Shown: piece after piece, positions 1 through 11,885 of the stretch
Layout: the number at the start of each line of letters is the position of its first letter
Position numbering within the stretch: the stretch's first letter is position 1
From: Promerops cafer
Lineage: Eukaryota > Chordata > Aves > Passeriformes > Nectariniidae
NCBI GenBank assembly: GCA_013398275.1
Contig: VZSE01006029.1
Span: 124,001 to 188,000 of the forward strand
Direction of reading: 5' to 3'
Length of the DNA: 64,000 nucleotides
Translations under genes and position numbers: made by a program
Notes under the pieces: model-generated
Database searches by the model: none
What the model was told of the DNA's origin: nothing
What the model saw: the letters and a program-made list of their open reading frames with translations, nothing else

Positions 1-118
1 AGTAACTCTTCATTACTACTATTAAAATAGCAGGTGTCAAAAATGTCCTGTTCAATGTCAAAAAGACTGCTCCTTTGTATTTTCATTATATTCTGATTTT
101 ATTTTGGTTCTGTATTTA

Positions 119-913
119 CAGAATCACAGAATGGGTCAGTTTGGAAGGGACCACAGTGGATCATCTGGTCCAACCTCAGGTTGGACCTGCTCAGGCAGGG
201 TCATCCCAGAGCACATGGCACAGGATTGCATCCAGATGGCTCTTAAATATCTGCAGAGAGGGAGACTCCACCACCTCTCTGGACAACCTGTTCCAGTGCA
301 CAGTCAGCCACACAGAAAAGAAATTCTTCCTCATATTTAGGTGGAACTTTCCATGCATTGGTTTCTGCCCCTTGCCTCTTGTCCTATTGCTTGGCACCAC
401 TGAGGAGAGCCTGGATCCATCCTCTTGGCACTCTCCCTTGAGATATTTATACACATTAATGAGGTCGCTTCTCAATTGTGTCTTCTTGAGGCTGAACAGG
501 CCCAGCCCCCTCAGCCTTTCCTCATACGAGAGATGCTCCAGTCCCTTGATGAACTTTGTAGCCCTTTGCTAGACCTGCTTCAGGAGCTCCAGGCCTCTAC
601 TGCACAGTGGAGCCCAGAACTGCACACAGATGTGGGCTCACCAGGGCTGAGCAGAGGGACAAGATAATCATTGAACCACTGGCAATGCAGTTCCCAATGC
701 ACCTCAGGATACCATTGATCCTCTTGGCTGCGTGGACACACTGCTGGCTCGTGGACAGGTGTTGTCCACCAGGTCCTTCTCTGCAAAGCTGCTTTCCAAC
801 AGGTCGGCCCCCAGCCTGTGCTGGTGCATGGGATTGTTCCTCCCCAGGTACAGGACCCTGCATTTGCATTTGTTGAATTTCAGAAGGTTCTTCTCTGCCC
901 ATCTCTCCAAGCT
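119..913 (-). mobile_element. CR1 LINE, 5'-truncated 3' portion
   Basis: A chicken-repeat-1 type non-LTR retrotransposon in antisense. The plus strand opens with the reversed CR1 3' terminus (AATCACAGAATGG, then a stretch resembling the usual GGAAGGGACC box), so the element's 3' end lies at about 119 and its truncated 5' end at about 913. On the minus strand the C-terminal part of the CR1 ORF2 reverse-transcriptase protein can be followed in order: KFNKCKCRVLYLGRNN near 880-830, RTRGKGQKPMHGKFHLNMRK near 390-330, and VHWNRLSREVVESPSLQIFK near 305-245. These lie in different frames, so the copy has frameshifts and is dead. About 0.8 kb of a full element of roughly 4.5 kb remains. Its fairly clean consensus match suggests it is younger than the fossils at 11.6 and 20.5 kb. 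Confidence 0.93.
191..910 (-). pseudogene. CR1 ORF2 C-terminal remnant (frameshifted)
   Basis: The coding remnant inside the CR1 copy. Three open stretches on the minus strand (910-704, 902-597 and 475-191) each hold a successive part of the CR1 ORF2 C-terminus, downstream of the catalytic reverse-transcriptase motifs. Passing from one to the next needs frame changes, and no endonuclease domain or catalytic YADD-type box is present. It cannot encode an active protein. Any transcript here would come from the surrounding locus. Confidence 0.8.
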
Positions 914-3900
914 ATTATTCTTAAAATTCTTTATTAATCACTGTTTTCCTAGTTTTCTTAATTATTCTTAATTATTTTTATTAATGTGCTTAATTAATTT
1001 GCTTTACATGAGAATTATCTGCTCACTTACCTTTAAATTTGTACAGTGCCTACTCTTGGTTAACTCACAGTTAGAACTGTTCGTACAATTGCACATGGTG
1101 AAGAGAGTGGCAGGACAGGCATCCCCACAGTGATCACGTGCCTTGTTCCAGTAAGAGTCTATTTGAGCTAAGCAAGAGATTAAGAAATGGGAATGACAGG
1201 AGAACAGCTCTGCTTCTGCACACATTCAGGCTTGGCCCTCTCTGATGTGGGATGTCTTCTCATTAGTGACAGTTGCAAAGGGCAAAAATTTGTCTGTGTT
1301 AAAATGCGTAATGAAAGTATGAGCGTACTTTACATGAGTTACTAAATAGCCTTTGCTGGTTGCCAGTTTGTTCCATGTCTACAAATGGGATGGGGACTGC
1401 TAGATAATGCAGACTTAGGACTTTTTATTCTGTCATCTTTGTCTCATAAAGTCCAAAGCCAGAGATACAGGAGATGACAAAGTCCATGCACACTAGCAGA
1501 ACCAAGTTTAGCCTCATTACAGAGCCTTTTCAATGAATTTACTTAGCCAATAGCATAATGCAAAAGCATAACAGACATTTTACTTCAGCAAATCATAGAA
1601 GAGCACACATGGGGTTATTTTTGACAAAAGGCTTCTTGTACAGCCTAAGAAACAATACACAATAACCCATTATTAAGCTTAAAACTTTGTCCTATCTCTT
1701 CAAAGCATACATCTAGACTTTTTCATATCCTGACTTTATTTACTGTATTTACCAAATCAGTGATTGTTCTTTTGGCCTTGCTACAGATATAATTGTATCC
1801 ACCAAAAGTAAGAAGCTTCCTAATTCACACGGCAAAGTTTTAAATTCCCAGATTTTCTCAACCTTCTGGGGTCTTTTTGTGTTCTAGATTTCCCACAGCT
1901 GGTGAGAAAATTCAATTATTACTTGCCTGAGACAGACAAACATAAACTAGTATTCAATATTTCATCCTAAGTCCTCAGGGCATGCAAAATATCTCTGCCT
2001 CCTTTCCCCCAAAAACCCACTTTCCAGAGCAGTCTTTAAATTCTCTAATACTGTTCTGAAAAAGAGGTATAATTAGGAAAAGATCTCTATTTCACTGAAA
2101 AGAAGTCGAAAAGAGGATACACACAGCATCTACAATGGATTGTGTCCTCTGCTTGGTACTTCCTTTTCTTCTTATGAAGAGAATTCATGAGTGAAAGCTG
2201 CTTCTACTGGAATGTCAGTATCAATGTCAGTTCATGGGATCCAACTTCAGCAGAATTTCCTTGTGATGTTGCTGTAAATAGCTTGTGTTGATTGGGCTTG
2301 TTGTGTTTTGAATTTTCTGTTGTCTGAGTTAATTACATGTCGGAAGCATAGGACAAAATAATGCACGTGAACTACTGAATTAGCTGGAGTTTTATTCTTC
2401 TTGAGCCACAAAGCCAGAATCTTTTTTTCTTTTCATATAGAAGGATACTGCAGGGAATACTTACTGCACAGTAAACTGTGGCTCCAGTTTCACAGGGAAA
2501 AGGAGAAGAGATGCCTTGACACTTTTAGGAGCTCACCTCTGTTGGATCATGGCAGAGGGCTTAAACTGCAGATGTAAACTGCTATGTACAAAGTGAACCA
2601 GCAAATTGCAGAACTTCACTACTGGGAGACTGGAACATGTCCTGAAAGATAACTGTGGTTTTTATTCATGTTATACAGCAGCTTCCCTGAATGGTGGTAA
2701 CATTTGGTAAAGGTGCTGATTTGCTCACATATGAAAACAAGCTCTGTTACCCTGTAAACACACAGGAATTTTTGCATCGACTTGGATGGTACAGGCTGAT
2801 GATCTGTATGAGTTGCTTCAGCTTAAAGATGAAAATTCAGGCAATGGTGAAAATAAATTTATAAGCTCATATCCTTGTTTGAAAACTGATCCTAAGTATA
2901 AAAATACTGTTTCTAACTAAGCAAGCAAAAAGAAAAGAAGACTTACAAATGAGATATAGTTACATTTTACTGTCAGTTAATCTTCCATCAATAAATTAGA
3001 TCATATTTATCCCTAGTGTAATATCTTTGTAGCTTCTGTTTTATCCTTTTTTTTTGTTTGTTTGTTGTTTTGTTTCAGCTACCCAGAAAAATCTTATTCC
3101 AATGTGATTCTGAGAAAAGTGCTTTGTTTCTGAAACTCTGCTCGTAACACCTACACCTCTGCTGTGACAAAGCGTTCATCTCTTTAGAAGCCCCTTATCT
3201 TCATGCTCCTCACAGTTCTGGGAGGCAACTTTTCTAAGACCATGTCTCTGTGTTACCTCTGGAACTGGGGCTTATAAATTGGGTCTTGGCTCTAAGCTCT
3301 CTCCTATGAATGCATCGCTCTGCTTGCTCAACATGTATGATCCCACCATCCACAGGCCATAGCACCTCTCTTCCTCTCTGTGTCTTACTATTTAATCTAA
3401 AATATTCTAGACTTTGTGTGGACTCCACCATCCTTCTTTAAAAGTTATCTTCCTTATTTAAAAATAAAAGTAATGAAAACCTCTTTTTTACAAATTTTCT
3501 CTCATAATTTTTCTCTACCTGTATCACTATTTGATACAAATTTATTTTACAGAACTCAGATTTTTTTTAGGTTCTGTCTTCTGCATTACTTACTGCCTTA
3601 CTGCAGTTTTTGGGGGAAGGATTTGGGGTTTTTTTTTGGATGGGATGGGCAGGTGGGTGGGGTGTGGTTAGTGTGTAAATTAAGAATTACTTAAATTTGT
3701 TTGAAAAATAATATCTTTCCCTCACATAGGTCTCCAGTGAAACTTAATGGTCACCTCTAAAAAATTTAGTAAGGATCTGTAACAGCTCTGGATTTATTTC
3801 GTTTTCTCTGAATTCTGCTTCAGATCCTGTTTTAATTTCTTCTGGCTATTTCTATTCCTAAGGGCTTCCTAATTATCTCTTCCATCCTTACATTGCAGAG

Positions 3901-6900
3901 ATATGATCTCACAGCTTTCATCCTTGGTTTTATTCTTTCTGATATGATCAGTTATCTCACATTCAAGAATTTGTAACTTTGTCATAGCCAAAGAAGAAAC
4001 TGTTTATGACTTTAGATATTTCCTTTCTGGAATCTTTCTTTTTTTCAACAGGGAATATTTTTCCAGTTCTGTATCCCTCGATGCAGTAATAATCAATAAA
4101 GAAGGTGCTTTTTACTCTGCCAAAGGTTTCCAAAGTATTTTCCTGGCACTCTGTCCCGTTAGTTTTCACTCTTATGTCTTTCTCTTTTCCTTATACCACC
4201 TCTGTGTTCTTAATGTTGGAATGCTAAAAGAAATTTAGCAAGAAAATTCAATTAGTAGGGGATGTATTTACTAGTGAATAAAAATTATTCAGCTGTAAAG
4301 AAAGAAATAATTTTTGAAAAAATCTTTTGTTTGATTTCATCAGGAAAGGTGCAGGTATGTCTTGAAAAACATATTAAAAATTAGAATTGTATTAAAATCT
4401 GATGTATACAGAATATATGTAAGGTGAACACATTTTGTTGGTGCTACAAATTCTTCTTGAACCATTTGGTTTTCATTTTTTTTCTTTCCTGCATGTAGTC
4501 ATGAATAAAAATGAACCTAAAAATGAGCCAAACTTGACTTTACAAATGCATGCATTATCTTTATGTAGAATGGTCGCATTTAAACTAACTCAACAATGTC
4601 AACTAAATATGTTGGCAAGTAGGATTTCAGCTTGATCATGGACTTGTATTGTTGTAGAAATAGATAATCATAATGAAATCCACCTCACATTCCGAAATAG
4701 GCTGTCTCTTTAGAAAAGAGAAATTAAATTATTAAAGTCTATTTGTGCAATGGTAGACGGTTGAGAAAAAATTCAATAATCATTGCTTTCTATTTAGCAA
4801 GAACACAGCATTTCCATAAACTTAGTGTGAGCAAAAACCTCTATGTTAAATCCAGAATGAATAAACTAGCTGAACTTAAAAGGTTCTGAAGTAAGAGTTA
4901 TTTCAATTTAATAGTTTTATGCTGGTCTCTGAGTACTCAGGGACTTAGTACCTTGAAACAGAATTGGCATAACAATCAGTGAAGTGAATGATGTCATTTC
5001 CCAAAGGGCCAATTCAGGTTCTCCCTTTCCAGACAGATACTGTATGCTCAAACTTTGTTCTTCATTAAACAGAGATATGTAAACCTCAAGAAGATATTAA
5101 TTTCAAACTTTCAAATAGAGTTAATACTTGAATTTCATAATTCTAAGGTTAAATCTTCTCTATCAGTCCGATCTGGTTGAGCAGAGAAGGTAAAAAGTAC
5201 AATTAAAAAACCCCTATAATCTCCTGCATACTCCAACATTTTTCTTTGGCTTTATTAATCTCTTCCTTTCTCCTTTCATTTAAATTTCTCTTTTGTTCTG
5301 TTTATGACCATTCCAGTTTTCAGATAGATTCCTGAACCTTGCAGCTGTTCTTTGGCTGGAGTGATATGGAAAGGTAGTTTTGAAGAATTTTCTTGGTAAA
5401 TTTCATTATTTTTTTCTCCTTCCCTGGAACACTGTTGAAAAACATGAGATTTCAGGTTTAACATTAGTTGATGACTCTTCTTAGCTGAGGTACAAGAACA
5501 GTGAAGATACTTCAGTTTGTGTTGTTCTGTATGTTGAATTAAATATTAAATATAGAAATATGTACTTTATGTGTCCAAATCAAGAATTCAAAGAAGTATT
5601 TAACTGTTTTAATTCTCTTTCAAAGAGTGTCAGAGCACTCCAGCCAAGATCTAAAGATAGATGCTAGGTTCAACAGTGTCTTTGCATGATCTATATAAGA
5701 TGCAAAATATGTGGTGAAAGGAAATGAATAATTAAAAAGCTTCATCATTACCATAGTGCTTGTAATTGGTTTAATTTATTTAATTTATTTGGTGCTAATT
5801 TGATTCACTTTATCTTATCCTCCTTGGTCTGGATCAATTCCACTTCACATTAGCCTGTGCATCCTAAGATTTGCTTCCAAGAGCAGTAAGATGAATCATG
5901 CTTTGGAGGTAACTGCTTTTTTCCTTTAGCTATTGAGGTAGCCAAGACAACTCACCAAACCTAGGTAAAACTCCATTTGTTGTGTAAAAGGACCACTGCC
6001 CAGCTGTGTAATGCTATCACTTGCTGCTCAGGAAAACAAAACTTGTGTGCTGGAACCACGTCTGTTCCTAAGCTAAGCATTCATTTCCAGGAAAATTCCC
6101 TTCTAGAGTGAATGCATTTATACATGACAGTATCTGTACCATGTGTCCCCTGGACATGAGGTAACCACTACAGAAGCACACCTTCCCTGCCAAAAAAGGA
6201 AAGTCTTTATTGAAGTCTGGTGAGGTTCTCAAAAAGACAAGAGCCTTAGCATTTTTCCATATTTTACTTTGCATTTGAAGACACCACCGTGAGTGGGTCA
6301 CACACAAATTCACACTTGCCCACACATTGACTCACACGGAAGGGGTGTCAGCTTTGGGGATGTTTGCACTGAATGTACAGGTTGCCACCACCACACTGAG
6401 CAAAATGTTCTGCAGCTGAAATTGCTTTGATAGTTTGAGCTGTGTGCATTCAAATACAGAAATACAAGAATATGGCCATTCTTGATGCTTGTAACTATTA
6501 GCTAGTGCTTAGAAACATTGCATGGTCTTAAAAAAAACAGTGGTTGCAGGCCTCTCCTCTCTGTCTTTTTGCTAATTGCCATGTTAATGAATTGTTGACA
6601 TGTGATTTTGAGGAAAGCTTCAGTGATTACACAACAGAAAGGTGAAAATTGCAACAGTGAGCATGATAAGTAATGCCAAGCTCTAGGTAGATGTCTTGAT
6701 AGCCTTTTGTGGCACTCATTTAAATTTCAATTGTCTTTTTTTTATGCACAGCTAGGACTGGCATATTGAATTCATATAAATACTTAATATAAAATTCTAG
6801 CCATTTATTATGAGATTATTTATTTTAGTACCAGAGTTTTCCTTTAATAATTTATACAGGGAGAAATAGCTACTTGTGAGGTTGAGATCTGGGTTGTTTT

Positions 6901-7020
6901 TAAAGATAAAGCCTGGGAAGTAGAGGAAATTCAGAGGAATAATGCTATGCAGCAACTTAGCACTACAGCAGGCTAGTTTTCAACAAGGCCATCTTAATTC
7001 TATGTTCAGCCTAGTGTAAA
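914..7020. other. Unique AT-rich noncoding DNA
   Basis: No gene recognised. Open frames are short and share no recognisable domain. The stretch holds a T/G-rich simple tract at about 3047-3076, a T-rich interval at about 3400-4200, and short poly-T runs. A segment at about 6500-6680 has mixed composition with homeodomain-like TTAATGA cores and could be regulatory. Nothing else stands out. Confidence 0.6.
3047..3076 (+). repeat. T-rich simple repeat (TTTG)n
   Basis: A run of T followed by GTTT units, interrupted once. Ordinary simple-sequence DNA with no link to a retroposon tail that I can see. Confidence 0.75.
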
Positions 7021-7420
7021 CTCCCTAACCGTGTTGCTGATCCCCAGGTAGATTTTGGAACGCAGCAAAAAGGGACCCACATCTGGAATTCTGACAGTGT
7101 GTGTTCAAGCTGCAGAGGGGTCCTTCCTCTACATCTGATCCTATGTAACCTCTGACCTAAAGGTAAATACTCAGAGATATGAGGGTCCCTTCTCACTGTT
7201 ATTGGGAAAATGAGGGTCTGAAGCAGCAGACGAGTGGCAGCCTAACGTGAGGACAAAGGACCCAGCTCCGTAAGAATATCTGCGCAATCCATTTCTGTCA
7301 CCGTGTTTATGGGACGGCACGAGGAAAACCCCGGGTGGCATATTTGGTACCACCCTTGGAAGTGGACTACAGGGCAAAGACCCAACGGGAGGGTGAACAT
7401 CTGACCTATGAACAGTAAGA
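7021..7420. other. CpG-enriched patch
   Basis: I count about 11 CpG dinucleotides between 7029 and 7393, including CCCGGG and GACGGCACG, whereas the flanking kilobases have almost none. There is no TATA box, poly(A) signal, terminal repeat or long frame that would identify it. It could be the remains of a young insertion, an orphan CpG island or an unmethylated regulatory element. A minus-strand open frame of 105 codons crosses it, but I do not recognise its product and would not call it a gene. Confidence 0.4.
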
Positions 7421-7499
7421 TGCTTAGAAGGAGCTGCAAATATACACAGCATTTTGCAAATGAGTTGGAAAACAAGCCTCTTTCCCAAGGAGCTTCCAT

Positions 7500-10400
7500 T
7501 TGAGCTAGTGAACTCTTTATGGAAAAATAGGAAGAATGAGTTATGTACTACACATGTTCTATATAAAATTTCGAGAATTTAGTATGTGTAAGAAGATGGT
7601 AATGTGAACTCAATTAACTTTTAAACAGGCAGGAGATCTTTGCACCTACATTTTCAAAAGAAAAAGAAAGCAAGAGATTTCATTTTTATTGGAAATAAAA
7701 TTAATTTTTTTTCTAGCTCTATATAATTATACAATAAAATAAAGAGTAAAACCTTATTTTAAACCACAGTTTAAGTTTTATTTTTAATGGTTGTTCTCTT
7801 TATATTTTCATCTCAAGAAATATTACTGAATAATAAAGCTCCAGATCTCAGCATAAAATTGCAACTGATCTATAGTTATTATACTGAAACCGCTGTAATT
7901 ATTTTTAGTTTATTAAAACTATAGTAAATCAGTCCTAATAATAGTAAGACTATAGTAATCATATTGAATAATAGCTGCAAGTTATTATCTCTATATTTAC
8001 TATACTATTATAATAATTACAGTTCAAGTATATGGTTTTATTTAATACAATGACTAAATTTACCATGGCAATTTGATTCAAGTTTCTTCCTATACATATT
8101 TCCTAGAATACAATAAGTAAATCTTCTGGTGTGAACTAGGAAAGCTTCATATCTATTTTTAAAAACTGTCATTAAAAAGATTGGTAATTAAATAATACAG
8201 TTTAAAATTAATAAATTTGAGGCTTTCATGTATGAAAAAAATTGTCTTTTGTCATGGTACAAGAAATTTTTGCAACATGATGAAACTAATTTTTGAGACT
8301 AAAAGAGAAAGTAAATTATATGTTTAAAAACATTTGATAGATATGTTTTCTTTAAAATTCTCCAAATCTTTTTTGAAGTGGTAGATGGGCAAAACAGTCT
8401 CTTTTACTATGCTATCTTGTCTTAGTAAAAGAAAAGTTACAAACAGTGCAACTGAACAGAAAATGGATAGGTTCTGCATGTGTCCATGTATGCAGGATTT
8501 TGTACACTCACACAAGAATATTGCAAATCCTGCACTTTAATGGGGATATAAGGGAGAGATTTCACTTATTTTGAGAGCTGGATGTGTCTCTATGTTAGGC
8601 ATTCCAGTTTCACACATTCAGAGTCTCATGACTCTCTGTAAGGCCATTTGCTTTTCTCATATTTAGCCTGCATACTCTTACAGCTCTTGCCAAAAGCCCA
8701 CTGACACTATTTTTGTACATCCCACACTTCCTTCTGTAATATTTCCTTCATGTCACCCATTACAGGTTATTACTCACTGTAATGACCTGCTCTCTGATCA
8801 GACAAAATCCTAGCTCCCAGTCTACGGGTATTCCTTGAGATTTTCAAGCTGGAGATTTAGGAAATGGTCATTTCATTGCTGCTTTGCTAGGTAGGATTCA
8901 CAAGAATGTCCACCCACAACCTGCCTCCCGCAGGCCTGGTGCTTAGCTATCTCAGGTCCTCCCCACCTGAGATCAGAGAGTTAAACTTACAAAAGCAAGA
9001 AAGACTTTAAAACTCCTGGGCTAGAATCAGACTGTTTATGAGCTCTCCCTTCTGAGGAAGGATGGGGTAAATCAGAAAATGAAGAAGGAAGAAGTGCACG
9101 CAAATGCCTAAGCATGGGCCATTTCATATCTTACAGGATGAAGGCAAAAACCTTTCTTCAAGTAGGACATCAGACTTAAGCCTATTTTACCTGAACATTT
9201 TAGTTAAATCAGGGCGAATAGGGTACTTGTTAATGTCTTTTCTCTCTTCCACATACAGGAATTACAGTTTCACTACACAGCCAGCATGATAGCCTTTCTT
9301 TGTGTGAAGAGGGAACTTACACTATAATGAAAGGGAAAACAGTTTAAGATTGCCCAACACAAGAAAATGAATTTTAATGGTAGACAATCACTGTATTGAT
9401 TAAAGATTTCTTTTTCAAGCTAAGACAAGCAGTGAGACAATATGGTCAGTCATATGCAACCACAATCCCAAGCACCTCCAGAGAACCTGAATCTGGTAGA
9501 AACTAAAGTTCCTGAATTATCTCTAGTTTAGCAAAATGTACTAAAAATAAATTTCAGAACATCACCCACAAACCTCTAATGTAAAATCTAAATAAAAAGA
9601 ACTTACTCTTGAAAAAGTCTTTTTTCTATAATTTTATGAGAAAGAAAATGCATAATTTGCTAGATATGAAAATTTTTTGCAGCTCTAAGATTTGTGCGTG
9701 TCTGAAACTACGTGTCAACATAGGCAAATAATAAAAAAAAAATGAACTGATAAATACAGTTAACAAAATAATTGAAATATTAATTCATATCCTGATTTGC
9801 CTGTCATTCGAGTTCTCTTCATTTAAATAGTGAGTTGAACTTTTTTTACTTAGCAGAGAAAAACCAATTTTCTGTATTTATCAAATTATGAAAATTTTAG
9901 TCAGTAGCTATACATACATGATAAACTGGTTAGAAATGCATGCACATGCAAAGGTAATGATTGTCAGCATGATGGGAAAGAAGAACAAGAAGTGGAGCTG
10001 TAGGAAGTTCTGACTCACAAAGAAGCAAGATGAAAATATGGCTATGAACAGTCTGAGTGAGCCTGTGAGAAAGAGTTCACTCTGCCATGACGAGAGAAGT
10101 CATAGGGGAACATGATGCTTGCCAGCACAAAGAAATCTAGCAACAGGCAGGAGGTGAAAGTCAAGAACCAATGTGTATGAGGGGTCTAAAATAAATTTAA
10201 TTCAGAAAGCGACAGAAAACTTCCCCCTAGAGGAGACCTTTGTTTTGCGTTATCACAGAACAAGCAGAAACACAACTGAAGGGGTTATTGCTGTGTCTGC
10301 CAGCTGGAGGCCAGTCACTAGAGCAGACTTAATCATTAAACAGGATCCTCCACCCACTGGCAGGCTCTCATGGACCAAATTCTAAAAAAAACCCTCCTTT

Positions 10401-10797
10401 TGATTGTGTGTTCAACCATGGCTGCAGCTCTGCAAGATCAGCAAGCTGCATGGGATAATATGAAGAACATAATGAAGATGACTTATTTATTATTTAGGCT
10501 TCAGTAGCAGATATAACCCCCCACACAGACAAAAAGCCCTTTCTGCACAGCTCTCCAGAAGCACACGGGGTCTCTGGGCAGGACCTGAGGAGCACACAGG
10601 CTATAAGAGGTCAATAGTCATCACCAGCAAGGGCTAGTTCATGGGACAGATACAAAAGTACAGACATGAAAACAGAGATGCAGCTTTGAAAAACGGGTTT
10701 GTTAAAGGATGGCAATTGGAGCAGCTGCCCTCAGCTGTGCTAAACGTGTAGGACTTTGGTGCTCCCTGTGTGCCTCATTTCCCTTCCACATCTGCAG
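7500..10797. other. Unique noncoding DNA, partly very AT-rich
   Basis: No gene recognised. The block at about 7680-8240 is extremely AT-rich and includes an imperfect tandem duplication at 7918-7981. A 9-bp stem with a 7-base loop lies at 8949-8973 (ATCTCAGGT and ACCTGAGAT arms). The rest is mixed unique sequence without repeat signatures. Confidence 0.6.
7918..7981 (+). repeat. Imperfect 31-33 bp tandem duplication
   Basis: Two adjacent units begin with ACTATAGTAA (7918 and 7949) and share an AATAATAG core. The units are 31 and 33 bases and differ at several sites. They sit in the most AT-rich part of the window, so replication slippage in low-complexity DNA is the simplest explanation. Confidence 0.5.
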
Positions 10798-10863
10798 TGG
10801 CACGAGTGATCAGGGTTTGACACCCGATGCTCTTGGAACACTGGCAGTCTGCTGTTCTTCCAG
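10798..10863 (+). other. Candidate small exon (66 bp)
   Basis: The interval is bounded by a strong 3' splice site (pyrimidine-rich tract ending ATCTGCAG at 10797) and a perfect 5' splice site CAG/GTGAGT after 10863. It is 66 bp, a multiple of three, and only one of the three plus-strand frames is open throughout (22 codons, beginning at the second base). The encoded peptide is not one I recognise. It may be an exon of a long noncoding RNA or of a gene extending beyond the window, or a chance signal pair. No partner exon is established. Confidence 0.22.
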
Positions 10864-11599
10864 GTGAGTCAAAAGCATCCAGCCCCTGCCCAAGCCAGCA
10901 GCATTAACTTGCCTGAGCTCCTTATTAAAATGGCAGTGTATGAGGAATGCTGAAGGCTGCAATCTATATCCTTGAAGGCCCCAGTGGCAGGGAGTCGAGT
11001 GGCTCTGTCCTGGCATTGTCCTTCCAACAGAGTAAGAACAGGGCCTGAATAGCATTCCTACTCACCTGGGCTGCTGTGCCAAGGCACTCATGCTCCTTTC
11101 TGAATTTGGGAGGGTCTTGGGCACTGATAGGTTAGTGAGCAGTAAGGTGCTGTCCAGTTTATAAAATATTTATAAAAATATATACCACCTCTCTGAATAA
11201 TGGGTTGAACTAAATGTGCAAGGCCTTAATTTACCTCTTATTTTACTGAACATGTTAAAAGCAGAGCAGCACTCATCATGGTATGAAGAAAGCAAAGGAA
11301 ATAGGCTGGGATAACTGGAAATACCCCTGTTATTTCAACATTTCAGTTTCCAGAACATTTTCCCCAGCCAGTGGCCATCTACACAGGCTGCAAGAGGAAG
11401 GAAAAAACTGATTTTCCAGCTTCAAAATGACAGAATGCCAGCAATAAATCATGTTACTCTTTCTTAAAGGAAAAAAAAAGAAGAAACAAAAAAGATTTTA
11501 CAGTGCATGTTGGGTATCATATTTTCTTAGAAAGCTTTTGAAAATGTTTTATCGCATCAGTGTTAGCAGTCAAGTCTTTTTACATGAGAATGTAACAAC
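10864..11599. other. Unique noncoding DNA with minus-strand splice-like signals
   Basis: No gene recognised. On the minus strand a consensus donor CAG/GTGAGT reads at 11066/11065 and a good acceptor (pyrimidine run then TTGCAG) lies just beyond 11387, so a 322-bp minus-strand exon is possible in principle. Its interior is AT-rich and shows no recognised coding content. Confidence 0.4.
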
Positions 11600-11885
11600 G
11601 GCTGTTCTGGGTTAGATGAAGGGTTTATCTAACCCAGGTATCTTGTGTTTAACAGTGGCCAATAGCAAATGCCTAGGGAGGAATATAAGAGCAAGACACG
11701 CAGTGATGCTCCCTGGGTGTATGCTTTCAGCCACCAGAAATCCACAGCTCAGGGACATCCCGACCCAGAGGTGTTATCTCTGTGTTTAGTAGCCTTTGAT
11801 AGATTTTCTTCCATGAATTTGTCTAATAGCTTTCTGAACCCCTGTCAGCTTCTGGCATTTGAGTACCAGCAAAGCTGTTAAGCAA
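11600..11885 (-). mobile_element. Ancient CR1/L3-type LINE 3' fragment
   Basis: The plus strand resembles the reversed 3' part of an old CR1-clade LINE shared by reptiles and birds. In order I see a GGTTAGAT..TATCTAACCCA opening, CAGTGGCCAATAGCAAATGC, the AGCCTTTGATAGATTTT segment, a CCATGAATTTGTC segment and a TTTGAACCC-like segment. The order and spacing match my memory of that family, with clear divergence. It is degraded and noncoding. Confidence 0.65.

Noticed and set aside
8949..8973. Short hairpin considered as a microRNA precursor
   Set aside because: A 9-bp stem is far too short for a pre-miRNA fold.
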